From the NCBI GenBank assembly GCA_016709145.1, contig JADJEK010000010.1:62001-126000 (forward strand): a stretch of DNA of 64,000 nt, given 5' to 3'. This document shows positions 41,336 through 50,063 of the stretch, in pieces. A program made the position numbers and the translations under genes. Origin of the DNA: Planctomycetota bacterium (lineage in GTDB: Bacteria > Planctomycetota > B15-G4 > JADJEK01). A model generated the notes under the pieces. It was not told the origin of the DNA and ran no database searches. It worked only from the letters and a program-made list of their open reading frames with translations. The first letter of the stretch is position 1; every line of letters begins with the position of its first letter.

Positions 41336-43240
41336 TCAGGGCCCCACCACGCGCACGTCCTCGTTCGGGCCGACGCCTCCGCGCTTGCCGTCCGCGCCGA
41401 AGCACGTGATGCGGTACTCGCCGTTCGCGAGCGTCTCGTACCGGAACGGGTTGCCCCACGAATCGACGAAGCGGTGCTCGCCGTCGAGATAGGGCTGGTC
41501 GAAGTTGCGCGGATCGGGGACGAGCAGATGCTGCAGCGATTCGGGCAGCTGGCCGTGATCGCGCGAGTAGCGCTCGATGGCCTCCTTCACGAACTCGAGC
41601 TCCATGCGGAGACCCTCGCGCCGCGTCGCGTTCGTCTGCCGCAGGTCGATCGCCTTCGCGACTTCGCCTTCGTGCAGCATCACTCCCGGCGCGAGACACC
41701 AGGCCAACGCGAAGTCACCGAGCGGGAAGCCGCGATGCCGCGTGATGATCCCGGTCGGCGCATGCCACGAGATCGCCGTGCTCGGCGCCTCGTCGCAGAC
41801 CAAGCGATGCAGCGCGCGCAACGCTCGCTCGTCGAACTCCGGTTCGTCCCGCGATCGCAGCGATCGAGCGAACGTGAGCCACGCGTCGGCCGCGGGCGAG
41901 AACGTCGCGCGCGGATCGACGAACGACACGCCGTGGATCGCGGGTACGTGTTCACGAACGCGCGCGTACGCGGTCGCGAACACGGGGTTCGCTCGCACGT
42001 CTTCGCCCGGTAGCGCACTGCCCTCGGCTTGCGCGATCATCGCGTCGAGCCGCTCCGCGGTCGTCGTCGCGAGCAGCCATGAACCCGCTACCGAGTACCA
42101 GACCGTCTTCGGCAGCGACGCGTCCTTCCGCGTCGTCAGCTCGCGGATGATGCGGCCGTCGTCGCGTTGGAAGCGTCCGCTGGTGCAATCGTCGGCCAGC
42201 ACGCGATCGATCGCGTCCATCGCGGCATCGAACGTCGACGTCTCGAACGCGTCGGGATCGACCTCGAACCAACCCTCCCACTGCGTCTCGATGCCGTCCT
42301 TCGCGGCCGTCGCGACGATGAACGTGCGCTCGCCGAGCATGTCCGCGAACGCCATCACCGCATCGGCGTCGTCCTCGGTGGCCTCGTCGCCGGCGAGTTC
42401 GGTCGCGATCCCGCGGAGTCCACCCGCGAGCGGCCACTGCAGCGCGGCGAACCCGCGCGCATCACGTGGCACGAGCGCGAACAGAGCGTCGTCGAACGGT
42501 CGAGGCGTATCGATGCGCAGCACGCTCGGCTCGGCGCCGTACTCGTTGAAGATCGAGCTCTCGATCACGCCGTCGACGAGATCGACGTGGAAGGCCATCG
42601 CGCCGAACTCCTTTTGCATCTCGTCGAGCGAGCGCTCCGACGAGAACAACCAGAAGCCGATCGCTTGGACGAGTCGATCGCGGTCGATCCAGCCCGAGAC
42701 GTGATGAGCGCCACCGTCGACGAGGGCCGCCGCGGCATCGCGGTAGCGCGTTCGCGAAGCCAACGCGGGCTCCCTGCCGGCAAGGACGTCGAGCGGGCGA
42801 TGTGCGACGGCTTCCTCGTCGGCGATGAACGACCAGCGTTCCCACGTCGCCACGACGTTCTCGTCGTCGTCGGCGGTACCGATCGTGACGAAGCGATCGT
42901 TGACGCCCTCCACGCCGATCAACAGCGAGCCGTCGCCTTCGTCGTCCTGCACGATCGCGAGGAACGCGCGCCGGATCGGCGCTTGCGCGAGGTCGGTCGC
43001 ATCGACGCGATCGAAGCGGGCCGCGACGAACTCGCGCCACCACGTTCCGAGTTCGGCGCGCAGCGGAGCACAGTCGTCGGCGCCGAGGCCGCGCACGAGC
43101 GTGAGGTCCCGCGTGGCCGCGCGCAACGCCGGCACGTCGTCGGCGATCAGCAAGAACGCCGTGTCGACGGGAAGCATGTCCGGGATCGAACGCACCTCGC
43201 CGAAAGCCAGGACGAGCGCGAGAACCGGGGAGAAACCCAT
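41336..43240 (-). CDS. large exported protein (DUF3352-like) ending in a GspG-like domain, copy 2
   Basis: The protein has 634 residues and is paralogous to the gene at 39344. A short signal-like start (MGFSPVLALVLAFGEV) runs into MLPVDTAFLLIADDVPALRA. HGVSFVDPRATFSPAADAW matches the HGVSFVDPKAALAEG segment of copy 1. The C-terminal 90 residues again look like GspG: LEFVKEAIERYSRDHGQLPE, LLVPDPRNFDQPYLDG, HRFVDSWGNPFRYET and FGADGKRGGVGPNEDV. Overall identity to copy 1 looks low but the architecture is collinear. It lies 160 bases downstream of the regulatory-like-domain gene at 43401. Confidence 0.8.
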   Translation of the reverse strand: MGFSPVLALVLAFGEVRSIPDMLPVDTAFLLIADDVPALRAATRDLTLVRGLGADDCAPLRAELGTWWREFVAARFDRVDATDLAQAPIRRAFLAIVQDDEGDGSLLIGVEGVNDRFVTIGTADDDENVVATWERWSFIADEEAVAHRPLDVLAGREPALASRTRYRDAAAALVDGGAHHVSGWIDRDRLVQAIGFWLFSSERSLDEMQKEFGAMAFHVDLVDGVIESSIFNEYGAEPSVLRIDTPRPFDDALFALVPRDARGFAALQWPLAGGLRGIATELAGDEATEDDADAVMAFADMLGERTFIVATAAKDGIETQWEGWFEVDPDAFETSTFDAAMDAIDRVLADDCTSGRFQRDDGRIIRELTTRKDASLPKTVWYSVAGSWLLATTTAERLDAMIAQAEGSALPGEDVRANPVFATAYARVREHVPAIHGVSFVDPRATFSPAADAWLTFARSLRSRDEPEFDERALRALHRLVCDEAPSTAISWHAPTGIITRHRGFPLGDFALAWCLAPGVMLHEGEVAKAIDLRQTNATRREGLRMELEFVKEAIERYSRDHGQLPESLQHLLVPDPRNFDQPYLDGEHRFVDSWGNPFRYETLANGEYRITCFGADGKRGGVGPNEDVRVVGP

Positions 43241-43400
43241 GGGAACGGAGCTCCGAGCCAGCGCAGGGCGATGCGACCGTGGAGGTCACCGCGACGATCA
43301 TGGTTCCGACCGACGGGCGGAGCAAGCCACGGGAGGACCTCACTCGCCGTTCGCACCGATCGCGACACTCGGGGATGCGTGGCCGCACGGCGCGACACGA

Positions 43401-45488
43401 TCAGCGCGGTGCCCGGACGACGATCGTGAGCACGTCGTCGGCTCGCCCGTCGCACGTCACGCCGTCGAGGATGGCCGATGGGTCGTCGTCGCGGTCCCCT
43501 TCCGCACGGACGGTGTAGCGCGCCGTCCAGGGCAACACGAGTTCCGCGCCGCCGTCGGCAGCCGAGCGCGTCGACGCGACCTCCGCGGCGTCGAGCCACG
43601 CCGAGACCCGAACGGCGGACCGCGGTCGACCGAGCTCGTCGACGACCACGATGCGCAACGCGATCGCGCGCGAGACGTCCTCGACGAACGTCAGCTCGTG
43701 CGTGCGACCGGGTTCGAGCTCGAGCACTTGCGCGGGCAGCATCGGTCCGGCGTGCACGGCGACGGCGCGCGGCAGCTCGGGCGGCCACAGGGTGAACTCC
43801 CACGGCTCGGCGGCGAGCTCGCGGAACTCGAACGAGCCCGCGGCGCTCGCTCGCGTCCACCGCGTGGCGCCGCGCGATGACGCGCGGATCCACGGCGCCG
43901 TGACCTCGGTGGCAGGCCGCGGCACCGTGCCGATCACGTGACTCGATGCGCGCAGAACGACCGTGATCGCGCGCGGACCACCCGCGACCGGCGTGCGAGC
44001 GACGTGGACCGTGGCTTCGGAGCGGCCGTTCGCGAAGACGTGGACGACGTGCTCGTGCGCCGGGCGATCCGTGAACCGCGCGCAACCGTCGGCAGCGGTC
44101 GCGGCCGAGTTCGCGGCCACGAGTTCGGTGGACGCCTCGTCGAGTGCCGCGAGTGCGACGACCGCGCCGGGCACCGCGTGCCCGTGCTCGTCGGCGACGC
44201 GGACGTCGATCGAACCGCCTCGCTCGACCGCGCAGGCCACGACGAGATCGAGTTCGGGCACGGGAACCGGGATCGAGACGATCGCGCTCGCGCACGCGCC
44301 ATCGGCGGCGTAGACGCGCACGCGGTGATCCTCGCCCGCGGCCAACCCCGCGACGCGCACGCGAGACGCATCCTGCCGAACGACGTCGACGCCGAACGTG
44401 GCGCGTTCGGAAGTGATCCCGCCCGCGGCTTCGCGCAGGCGTTCGACGACGACCTCGCGCAGCTCGGCCGAGAGCGCGCGATCGAACAGCAAGACCACGG
44501 CCGCGGTGCGGTCGAGCACGATGCGCATCGGAGTCACGCCGTCGAACACACCGCTGCCCGCGCCGCGATGCGCGTGGCGCGCGACGACGAACGGTCGCTC
44601 TTCGCTCCGTGCCGCGAAGCGGAACGTCCCGCGCGCGTCGGTGCGTGTGGTCGCGCCGAAGCAGCGGACCTCGCACGATTCGACCGCAGCGCCGGCCGCA
44701 TCGACCACCACGCCGGTCACCTCCGCGCCCGGCGCGAGTTGCACCACGCACGGCGCGGTCGAGGGCGCATTCACGCTGCGTTCACCGCGACCGAAACCCG
44801 GCATCTCGGCTTCGACTCGAACGTGGCCGGCTCCGACTTCGAGTGCGAACGCTCCGGTCGCGTCGGTCGTGGTCGCGACGTCGCGTGCGCGGACCGCGGC
44901 GGCGGGCAGTCCGCGTCCGCCGGCGTCGACGACGCGCCCGAACAGCGCGACGCGCGGCGTGAGTTCGAGCACGCCGACGTCGATCGTCCGACCCTGCGCG
45001 CCTTCGATCGGGAGCGGTATCGAGGTCGACCGCGCGTTCGACGCGACCAACTCGAACGTGCCGCGACCGAGCAGTTCCAGCGCGAAGCGGCCTTCGGGGA
45101 AGGCCTCGCCCTCGACGGTGTTCGACCCGTCGACGGCAATCGCGCGGACGCGCGTGCTCGCGACCGGTTCGGCCGATGGCGACGCGCCGGCGCGAACGCG
45201 CCCGATCACCCATGTCGCCTCCAAGATGGCGCGCGGATCGCGGGCGGCCCACGCGCGGGCGCGGGGATCGTCGAAAGGCTCCACGCCGACCTCGCCCGGG
45301 GGAAGGGCGAGGTCGACGCGAAGCGGCTCACGCACGGGGACGGCGGTCGCGCTGACGGTCGAGGTCGATTCGCCCGAGGACTGCCACTCGAGCGCTTCGA
45401 TCGGGTCCTTCGTCCACATCCACGCCACGACGGCGACGCCGATCGACGTCACGACTGCACCGACGAAACCCACGTGCGCGAGCTTCAT
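43401..45488 (-). CDS. membrane-anchored protein with carboxypeptidase regulatory-like domains
   Basis: The protein has 695 residues. VGFVGAVVTSIGVAVVAWMW is the anchor. Domains include LFGRVVDAGGRGLPAAAVRA with TDATGAFALEVGAG, and VTGVVVDAAGAAVESCEVRC with TDARGTFRFAARS. Near residue 430, IDVRVADEHGHAVPGAVVAL is followed by AADGCARFTDRPAHE. It resembles the proteins at 27492, 34384 and 36899 in plan. There is no catalytic motif. It starts three bases after the small secreted protein gene at 45492, so the two are probably an operon. Confidence 0.83.
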   Translation of the reverse strand: MKLAHVGFVGAVVTSIGVAVVAWMWTKDPIEALEWQSSGESTSTVSATAVPVREPLRVDLALPPGEVGVEPFDDPRARAWAARDPRAILEATWVIGRVRAGASPSAEPVASTRVRAIAVDGSNTVEGEAFPEGRFALELLGRGTFELVASNARSTSIPLPIEGAQGRTIDVGVLELTPRVALFGRVVDAGGRGLPAAAVRARDVATTTDATGAFALEVGAGHVRVEAEMPGFGRGERSVNAPSTAPCVVQLAPGAEVTGVVVDAAGAAVESCEVRCFGATTRTDARGTFRFAARSEERPFVVARHAHRGAGSGVFDGVTPMRIVLDRTAAVVLLFDRALSAELREVVVERLREAAGGITSERATFGVDVVRQDASRVRVAGLAAGEDHRVRVYAADGACASAIVSIPVPVPELDLVVACAVERGGSIDVRVADEHGHAVPGAVVALAALDEASTELVAANSAATAADGCARFTDRPAHEHVVHVFANGRSEATVHVARTPVAGGPRAITVVLRASSHVIGTVPRPATEVTAPWIRASSRGATRWTRASAAGSFEFRELAAEPWEFTLWPPELPRAVAVHAGPMLPAQVLELEPGRTHELTFVEDVSRAIALRIVVVDELGRPRSAVRVSAWLDAAEVASTRSAADGGAELVLPWTARYTVRAEGDRDDDPSAILDGVTCDGRADDVLTIVVRAPR

Positions 45489-45491
45489 GGG

Positions 45492-45779
45492 TCAGGGCTT
45501 GACCTTGGTCTTCGTCAGCTTGCCGTCCTTCAACTCGACCGTGACGGCCTTGCCCGCTTCCGCGGCTTTCAGCAAGTCGATCCACGGCCCGACGGCTCCC
45601 GTCTGCTCGTCGCGGCGACCGAGCGTCGTCGTGCCGCTGTCGGAGCGGATCACGACTTCCTTCTCCCCGGCGGCGTTCACTTGGACCGACGTCGAGCCGG
45701 TCATCGTGACCAGCGAACCCAACGCCGTGCCCGCGAGCGCGACGACACTCACGACGATCCAGCACCACATGCGCATCAT
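45492..45779 (-). CDS. small secreted or membrane protein, function unknown
   Basis: The 95-residue product starts MMRMWCWIVVSVVALAGTAL, a signal or anchor, with GGAGG five bases before the first ATG; ATG 45776 is equally good. The mature part is charged and beta-prone: GSTSVQVNAAGEKEVVIRSD, GPWIDLLKAAEAGKAVTVEL and KLTKTKVKP. I do not recognise a family. It lies three bases upstream of the regulatory-like-domain gene and probably shares its transcript. Confidence 0.65.
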   Translation of the reverse strand: MMRMWCWIVVSVVALAGTALGSLVTMTGSTSVQVNAAGEKEVVIRSDSGTTTLGRRDEQTGAVGPWIDLLKAAEAGKAVTVELKDGKLTKTKVKP

Positions 45780-45951
45780 CAGGACCTCCAGCGGCGGCGT
45801 CCGACGCGACTTCACGTCGAGAGCGGCCGACGGGAGGTATGGAAAGGCCAATGGCGTATCACGGCGCGAATGCAGTCTTTTGCGCGAGTTCGCACCGGAT
45901 CGCGTCGCTCGATCCAAGGTGTGCCGCCGAGCGATGGTCACGCCCGCGCGC

Positions 45952-46000
45952 GAGTGCGTGCCGGACGGAATTGCCGGCGGCAATCTTGTCCGGCTCACTC
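45952..46000. repeat. diverged hairpin of the ATTGCCG-core family
   Basis: GAGTGCGTGCCGGACGGAATTGCCG pairs imperfectly with CGGCAATCTTGTCCGGCTCACTC around a single G. The central ATTGCCG-G-CGGCAAT is identical to the palindromes near 13250 and 29520, while the outer arms differ. It lies in the gap between two minus-strand genes. Confidence 0.65.
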
Positions 46001-46014
46001 GCTGGGGTTGGACC

Positions 46015-46254
46015 TCAGGGGGCTCCACCGCCGAGCAACACGAGTCCGCACGACTCGCATCGGCGGGCTCGCTCCTGCGTTCCGGAGCGCATCAGGACGG
46101 TCTCGGTGCCGCGACTGCCGACCCACCACAGGTGTTGGCGCGAGAGGCCGAACGTCAACAGGCCCCACAGAGTGCCGCGTACTCGCGCGACGCCGAGCTC
46201 GAGGCGTCCTCCGCAATCGGGGCACGGTTTCGCAGTGATCGTCGGCTCGTCCAT
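46015..46254 (-). CDS. small zinc-ribbon protein
   Basis: The 79-residue protein has CPDCGGRLELGVARVRG at residues 11-27 and a second pair in RRCESCGLVLLGG near the end, giving a CxxC-CxxC zinc ribbon. The central GTLWGLLTFGLSRQHLWW is hydrophobic and aromatic. This matches the small family of zinc-ribbon domain proteins in which a Trp-rich segment links two knuckles. GGGAAAG lies before the ATG. It is downstream of the BCCP gene by about 70 bases. Confidence 0.75.
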   Translation of the reverse strand: MDEPTITAKPCPDCGGRLELGVARVRGTLWGLLTFGLSRQHLWWVGSRGTETVLMRSGTQERARRCESCGLVLLGGGAP

Positions 46255-46327
46255 CGTGCTTTCCCTACTTCATCGCGCGGCCAAACGAGATTCGTCCGCG
46301 CGGCCCTTCGATCCGAGTCCGACCGCC

Positions 46328-46834
46328 TCACTTCACGTCGAGGCTGACCAGCGGTGCGCCGCCTTCGACCGTCTGGCCCGCGGCGACGTGGACCTTGGCG
46401 ACGACGCCGTCGGCGTCCGCCAGGATCTCGTTCTCCATCTTCATCGCTTCGAGCACGAGCAAGCGATCGCCGCGCTTCACCGTGTCGCCGACCTGGACTT
46501 CGACCTTGCGGACGATGCCCGGCATCACGGATTCGATCACGCCGCCGCCCGAACCATGCAAATTGGAGAGGGCTCGCGACGCGCGTTCGCGGTCGTCCTC
46601 GACTTGAACGGCGTAGCTGTAGCCGTCGAGCACGAGGGCCAACTTGCGACCGTCGCCGTCGACCGACACCGCGAAGCTGCGTTCGTCGACGAGCACCGAG
46701 TACTGCTCACCGTGCTGCACCGCGGAGACGTCGACAGCATAATTCGCGCCGTCGAGCGTCAGCCGCAGCGCGCCTCCGGTCGCGTCGACGTCGACCGCGT
46801 ACTCCTTGCCGCCGACCATCACGTAGTACTTCAT
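46328..46834 (-). CDS. biotin carboxyl carrier protein
   Basis: The protein has 168 residues. The C-terminal 70 residues are a biotinyl domain with VLEAMKMENEI; Lys132 should be biotinylated by a biotin ligase encoded elsewhere. The first 80 residues contain four short beta elements about 20 residues apart (EYAVDV, NYAVDV, SFAVSV, SYAVQV), an internal repeat not found in classic AccB. It is coupled to the biotin carboxylase gene by an ATGA overlap. Together they could serve acetyl-CoA, propionyl-CoA or pyruvate carboxylation. No carboxyltransferase gene is in the window, so the acceptor is open. Confidence 0.92.
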   Translation of the reverse strand: MKYYVMVGGKEYAVDVDATGGALRLTLDGANYAVDVSAVQHGEQYSVLVDERSFAVSVDGDGRKLALVLDGYSYAVQVEDDRERASRALSNLHGSGGGVIESVMPGIVRKVEVQVGDTVKRGDRLLVLEAMKMENEILADADGVVAKVHVAAGQTVEGGAPLVSLDVK

Positions 46835-48348
46835 CGGCGCAACCCCTCACGACGGGCGGCGAGCAACCACGCGGACGCGTTCGCGTCACCACCACCACCG
46901 GTGTTCGCGGTCTGGCTGCGTCGCTTGCGGATCGCGTGCGCCACGGCCGCGGCGACCAGCGCGACGTCGCGGGTCATGCCGTCGGACGGCGGCGCCTTCA
47001 ACGTCGCGAGGTTGCGTTCGATGAAGCCGGTGTCGTACTTACCCGACAGGAACTCCGGCGTGTCGAACACGCGCAGCAGGAACGGGATGTTCGTCTTCAC
47101 GCCCGTGACGTGGAACTCGGCCAAAGCGCGCTTCATGCGCGCGATCGCTTCCTCGCGGTCGTTCGCGCGCACGATCAGCTTCGCCAGCATCGAGTCGTAG
47201 TGCAGGCCGACGGTCATGCCTTCGTAGATGCCGGCATCGATCCGCACGCGGCCGCCGCCCGGCACGTCGAGGTGGCGCACGACGCCGGTCGCCGGGACGA
47301 AATTGTGGTCGGGATCTTCGGCGCAGATGCGGACCTCGATCGCGTGGCCGGCGTGCTTCACGTCGGCTTGCGCGAACTCGAGTGGCTGGCGCGCCGCGAT
47401 GCGCAGTTGCGCGCGGACGAGGTCGATCCCGGTGACCTGCTCGGTGATCGGGTGCTCGACCTGCAGGCGCGTGTTCATCTCGAGGAAGTAGAAATTGCGA
47501 TGCTTGTCGACCAGGAACTCGACGGTGCCGGCGTTTTCGTACCCGCATGCTCGCGCGGCGGCGACCGCGGCGGAGCCCATGCGCTGGCGCAGATCGGCGT
47601 CGACGATGCAGCTCGGCGTTTCCTCGACGATCTTTTGATGACGGCGCTGGACCGAGCACTCGCGCTCGCCGAGATGCACGACGTTGCCGTGCCGGTCCGC
47701 GAGCACCTGGATCTCGACGTGGCGCGGTTCTTCGAGGAACTTCTCGACGTAGACCGCTCCGCTCTTGAACGACTTCTCGGCCTCCGAGCGCGCCATGTCG
47801 AGCGCGCGCGCGAGCTCGCTCGCTTCCTTGACGATGCGGATGCCCTTGCCGCCGCCGCCGGACGCGGCCTTGATCATGACCGGGAACCCGATGCTCTCGG
47901 CGATGCGCTTCGCTTCGGCGGGATCGTCGATCGCTCCGTCCGAGCCCGGCGCGCACGGCACCTTGGCCGCCTTCATGCGCGCCTTCGCGCTGATCTTGTT
48001 GCCCATCGCGCGCATCGCCGAGCCCGGCGGGCCGATGAACGTCAGCCCGGCGGCGACCGTCGCGTCGGCGAAGTCGGCGTTCTCGGACAGGAATCCATAC
48101 CCCGGGTGGATCGAGTCGGCGCCGGCCTGCTTCGCGACCGCGAGGATCTTGTCGCCATCGAGGTACGACTGCAGCGCGGGTGGCGGGCCGATGCAAAACG
48201 CCTCGTCGGCGAGGCGCACATGCAGCGCATTGCGATCGGCGTCGGAGTACACCGCGACCGTCGGGATGCCTTCTTCGCGACACGCGCGCAGCACGCGGAC
48301 CGCGATCTCACCGCGGTTCGCGACGAGGACTTTCTTGAGCTTGGACAT
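46831..48348 (-). CDS. accC: biotin carboxylase subunit (AccC/PccA-like)
   Basis: The protein has 505 residues. KKVLVANRGEIAVRVLRACR opens the ATP-grasp biotin carboxylase. HPGYGFLSENADFADA, KAASGGGGKGIRIV, ECSVQRRHQKIVEETPS, FLEMNTRLQVEHPITEQVTG and VEVRICAEDP-type EVRICAEDPDHNF follow in order. It carboxylates biotin using ATP and bicarbonate. The C-terminus has about 55 residues beyond a standard AccC. The ATG at 48348 is chosen for homology and because TATCCT lies eight bases upstream. Its stop overlaps the BCCP start. Confidence 0.94.
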   Translation of the reverse strand: MSKLKKVLVANRGEIAVRVLRACREEGIPTVAVYSDADRNALHVRLADEAFCIGPPPALQSYLDGDKILAVAKQAGADSIHPGYGFLSENADFADATVAAGLTFIGPPGSAMRAMGNKISAKARMKAAKVPCAPGSDGAIDDPAEAKRIAESIGFPVMIKAASGGGGKGIRIVKEASELARALDMARSEAEKSFKSGAVYVEKFLEEPRHVEIQVLADRHGNVVHLGERECSVQRRHQKIVEETPSCIVDADLRQRMGSAAVAAARACGYENAGTVEFLVDKHRNFYFLEMNTRLQVEHPITEQVTGIDLVRAQLRIAARQPLEFAQADVKHAGHAIEVRICAEDPDHNFVPATGVVRHLDVPGGGRVRIDAGIYEGMTVGLHYDSMLAKLIVRANDREEAIARMKRALAEFHVTGVKTNIPFLLRVFDTPEFLSGKYDTGFIERNLATLKAPPSDGMTRDVALVAAAVAHAIRKRRSQTANTGGGGDANASAWLLAARREGLRR

Positions 48349-48356
48349 GGGTGCGC

Positions 48357-48362
48357 AGGATA
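48357..48362 (-). promoter_or_regulatory. -10-like TATCCT 8 nt before the accC start
   Basis: On the minus strand TATCCT ends eight bases before the ATG at 48348. A transcript initiating at the usual distance would have almost no leader. Confidence 0.45.
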
Positions 48363-48500
48363 GCAGCCGCACGAAACGCTCGGCGCGTCAGGACTTTTTC
48401 GCCGTCTTCGCGCCGGTTTCTTGCCGACGGACACGCCCGTCGAGGGATTCCTGTCGTCGGCCCGCGACACCATGCCCCCTCGTTGCCGCGGCAGCGCTGC

Positions 48501-48506
48501 TATCCT
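48501..48506 (+). promoter_or_regulatory. -10-like TATCCT 7 nt before the HlyD start
   Basis: TATCCT ends seven bases before the TTG at 48514. It mirrors the accC element across the divergent region 48349-48513 and predicts a leaderless transcript. Confidence 0.45.
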
Positions 48507-48513
48507 CCCGGGC

Positions 48514-49932
48514 TTGGACCTCACCAAACTCAAGATCGATCGTGACCCGGCCCCGAAGGCCGTGCGTTCCGGCGGCGGCCGGCGACGTGCGCTGCCGATC
48601 GGCAAACTCGTGTTCTTCGGCCTGCTGCTCGGTGGGCTGTGGATGTTCCAGACGCCGCTGCTCGGCTTGATCGACCGCTATCGCCTGGTCGAGGTCGAGA
48701 CCACCAAGGCATCGCGCCCGAGCAAAGCCGCCGCGTCCGCGTTGTCGGGCGCCGCCGCGAACGGGTTCATCATCGCGCGCACCAAGGCCGCGCTCTCGGC
48801 CGACCAGCCTGGTCGCATCGTCGAGATGAACGTCGTCGAAGGCCAAACCGTGAAGAAGGGCTTCGTCGTCGCCCGGCTCTACGCCGACGAGTTCGAGGCG
48901 ACCTTGCACCAAGCGAAGGCCAACGCCGAAGCCGGCGAAGCAGCGATCGCGAGTGCGAACGCCGACGTGGTGACGGCGACGGCGGAGGTCGCTCGCCAGC
49001 GCACGCAGCGCGACGCGGTCGTGGCTCGCCGCGCCGAAGCTCGCGCCGACCTCGCCCTGGCCGAGATCCAACTGAAGCGCGTCGACCAGCTGATCGAACT
49101 CGACTTCGAGAGCGCGAGCCTGCGCGACGAGTGGATCGCGAAGCGCGACGCGGCGGCGGCACGCATCGGAGCGGCCGAAGCCGACCTGATCACGAACGAC
49201 GCGCTGACGAAGGAGAGCGAGGCGCGCGCAGCCGCCGCACTGCGGCGCGTCGCGGAGACGAAAGCGCAACTCGACGGCTTGGTCGCGGCGGTGAAGTTCG
49301 CCGAAGCGGCGCTCGACAAGACGTTCGTCCGCGCGCCGTTCGACGGCGTCGTCGTGTTGAAGGACGCCGAGGTCGGCGAAGTGGTGTCGCCGAACTCGCA
49401 AGCGGGCGGCTCCGCGCGCGGCGCGGTCGCGACGATGGTCGACTTCGCGTCGCTCGAGGTCCAAGCCGAAGTGCCCGAGACGACGATCGCGCAAGTGAAG
49501 CTCGGCTCGCCGACGCAGATCTTCCTCGACGCGTATCCGGACCACGGTTACTCGGGCGTCGTCGATCGCATCTGGCCGACGGCGCGCAAGCAGACCGCGA
49601 CGATCGAAGTCCGCGTCCGCATCGAGAACCCCGACGACAAGTTGCGCCCGGAGATGGGCGTTCGTGTGGTCTTCACGGAACAGAAGCCGGAGCTCGCGGC
49701 GACTCCGGAAGACGACGACGCGCTGCAGCTCCCGGCCGACGTCTTGGTGCGCGTGGACGGCAAGGACGGCGTGTTCGTGCTCGAGCGCGACGTCGCCCGC
49801 TTTCGAGCGGTGACGCTCGCGGCCTCGCGCGGCGACCGCGTCGCGGTCAAGTCCGGCTTGACCGAACGCGACCTGGTCGTGCGCAAGCCGCCGCCGCAGC
49901 TCGAGGACGGTCACCGCGTTCGCGCGAAATAA
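48514..49932 (+). CDS. HlyD/MacA-type membrane fusion protein
   Basis: The protein has 472 residues. An N-terminal membrane helix (LPIGKLVFFGLLLGGLWMFQ) is followed by a biotinyl-lipoyl-like half motif (DQPGRIVEMNVVEGQTVKKG), a long coiled coil (Ala/Glu/Lys/Arg-rich, about 135-265), then FVRAPFDGVVVLKDAEVGEV and beta-barrel segments. It should bridge inner and outer membranes for the exporter encoded just downstream. TTG 48514 is preferred because the -10-like element lies just upstream; an ATG at 48472 would require translation through the promoter. Confidence 0.88.
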   Translation: MDLTKLKIDRDPAPKAVRSGGGRRRALPIGKLVFFGLLLGGLWMFQTPLLGLIDRYRLVEVETTKASRPSKAAASALSGAAANGFIIARTKAALSADQPGRIVEMNVVEGQTVKKGFVVARLYADEFEATLHQAKANAEAGEAAIASANADVVTATAEVARQRTQRDAVVARRAEARADLALAEIQLKRVDQLIELDFESASLRDEWIAKRDAAAARIGAAEADLITNDALTKESEARAAAALRRVAETKAQLDGLVAAVKFAEAALDKTFVRAPFDGVVVLKDAEVGEVVSPNSQAGGSARGAVATMVDFASLEVQAEVPETTIAQVKLGSPTQIFLDAYPDHGYSGVVDRIWPTARKQTATIEVRVRIENPDDKLRPEMGVRVVFTEQKPELAATPEDDDALQLPADVLVRVDGKDGVFVLERDVARFRAVTLAASRGDRVAVKSGLTERDLVVRKPPPQLEDGHRVRAK

Positions 49933-49995
49933 GCGAAAAACGCCACGATGATCGCGAACTCCGTGCGAAGGGGATCGCGACGCGAGCACAACCCG

Positions 49996-50001
49996 TATCG
50001 T
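49996..50001 (+). promoter_or_regulatory. -10-like TATCGT before the ABC ATPase
   Basis: The 131-base gap between the HlyD and ATPase genes contains TATCGT, 62 bases before the ATG at 50064. The ATPase-permease part may have its own promoter. Confidence 0.35.
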
Positions 50002-50063
50002 GTCGGCTCCCGCGCCGACGCAATCGAAGGCCCGAGAACCGGGAAGAACACCGAGACTCCCCC

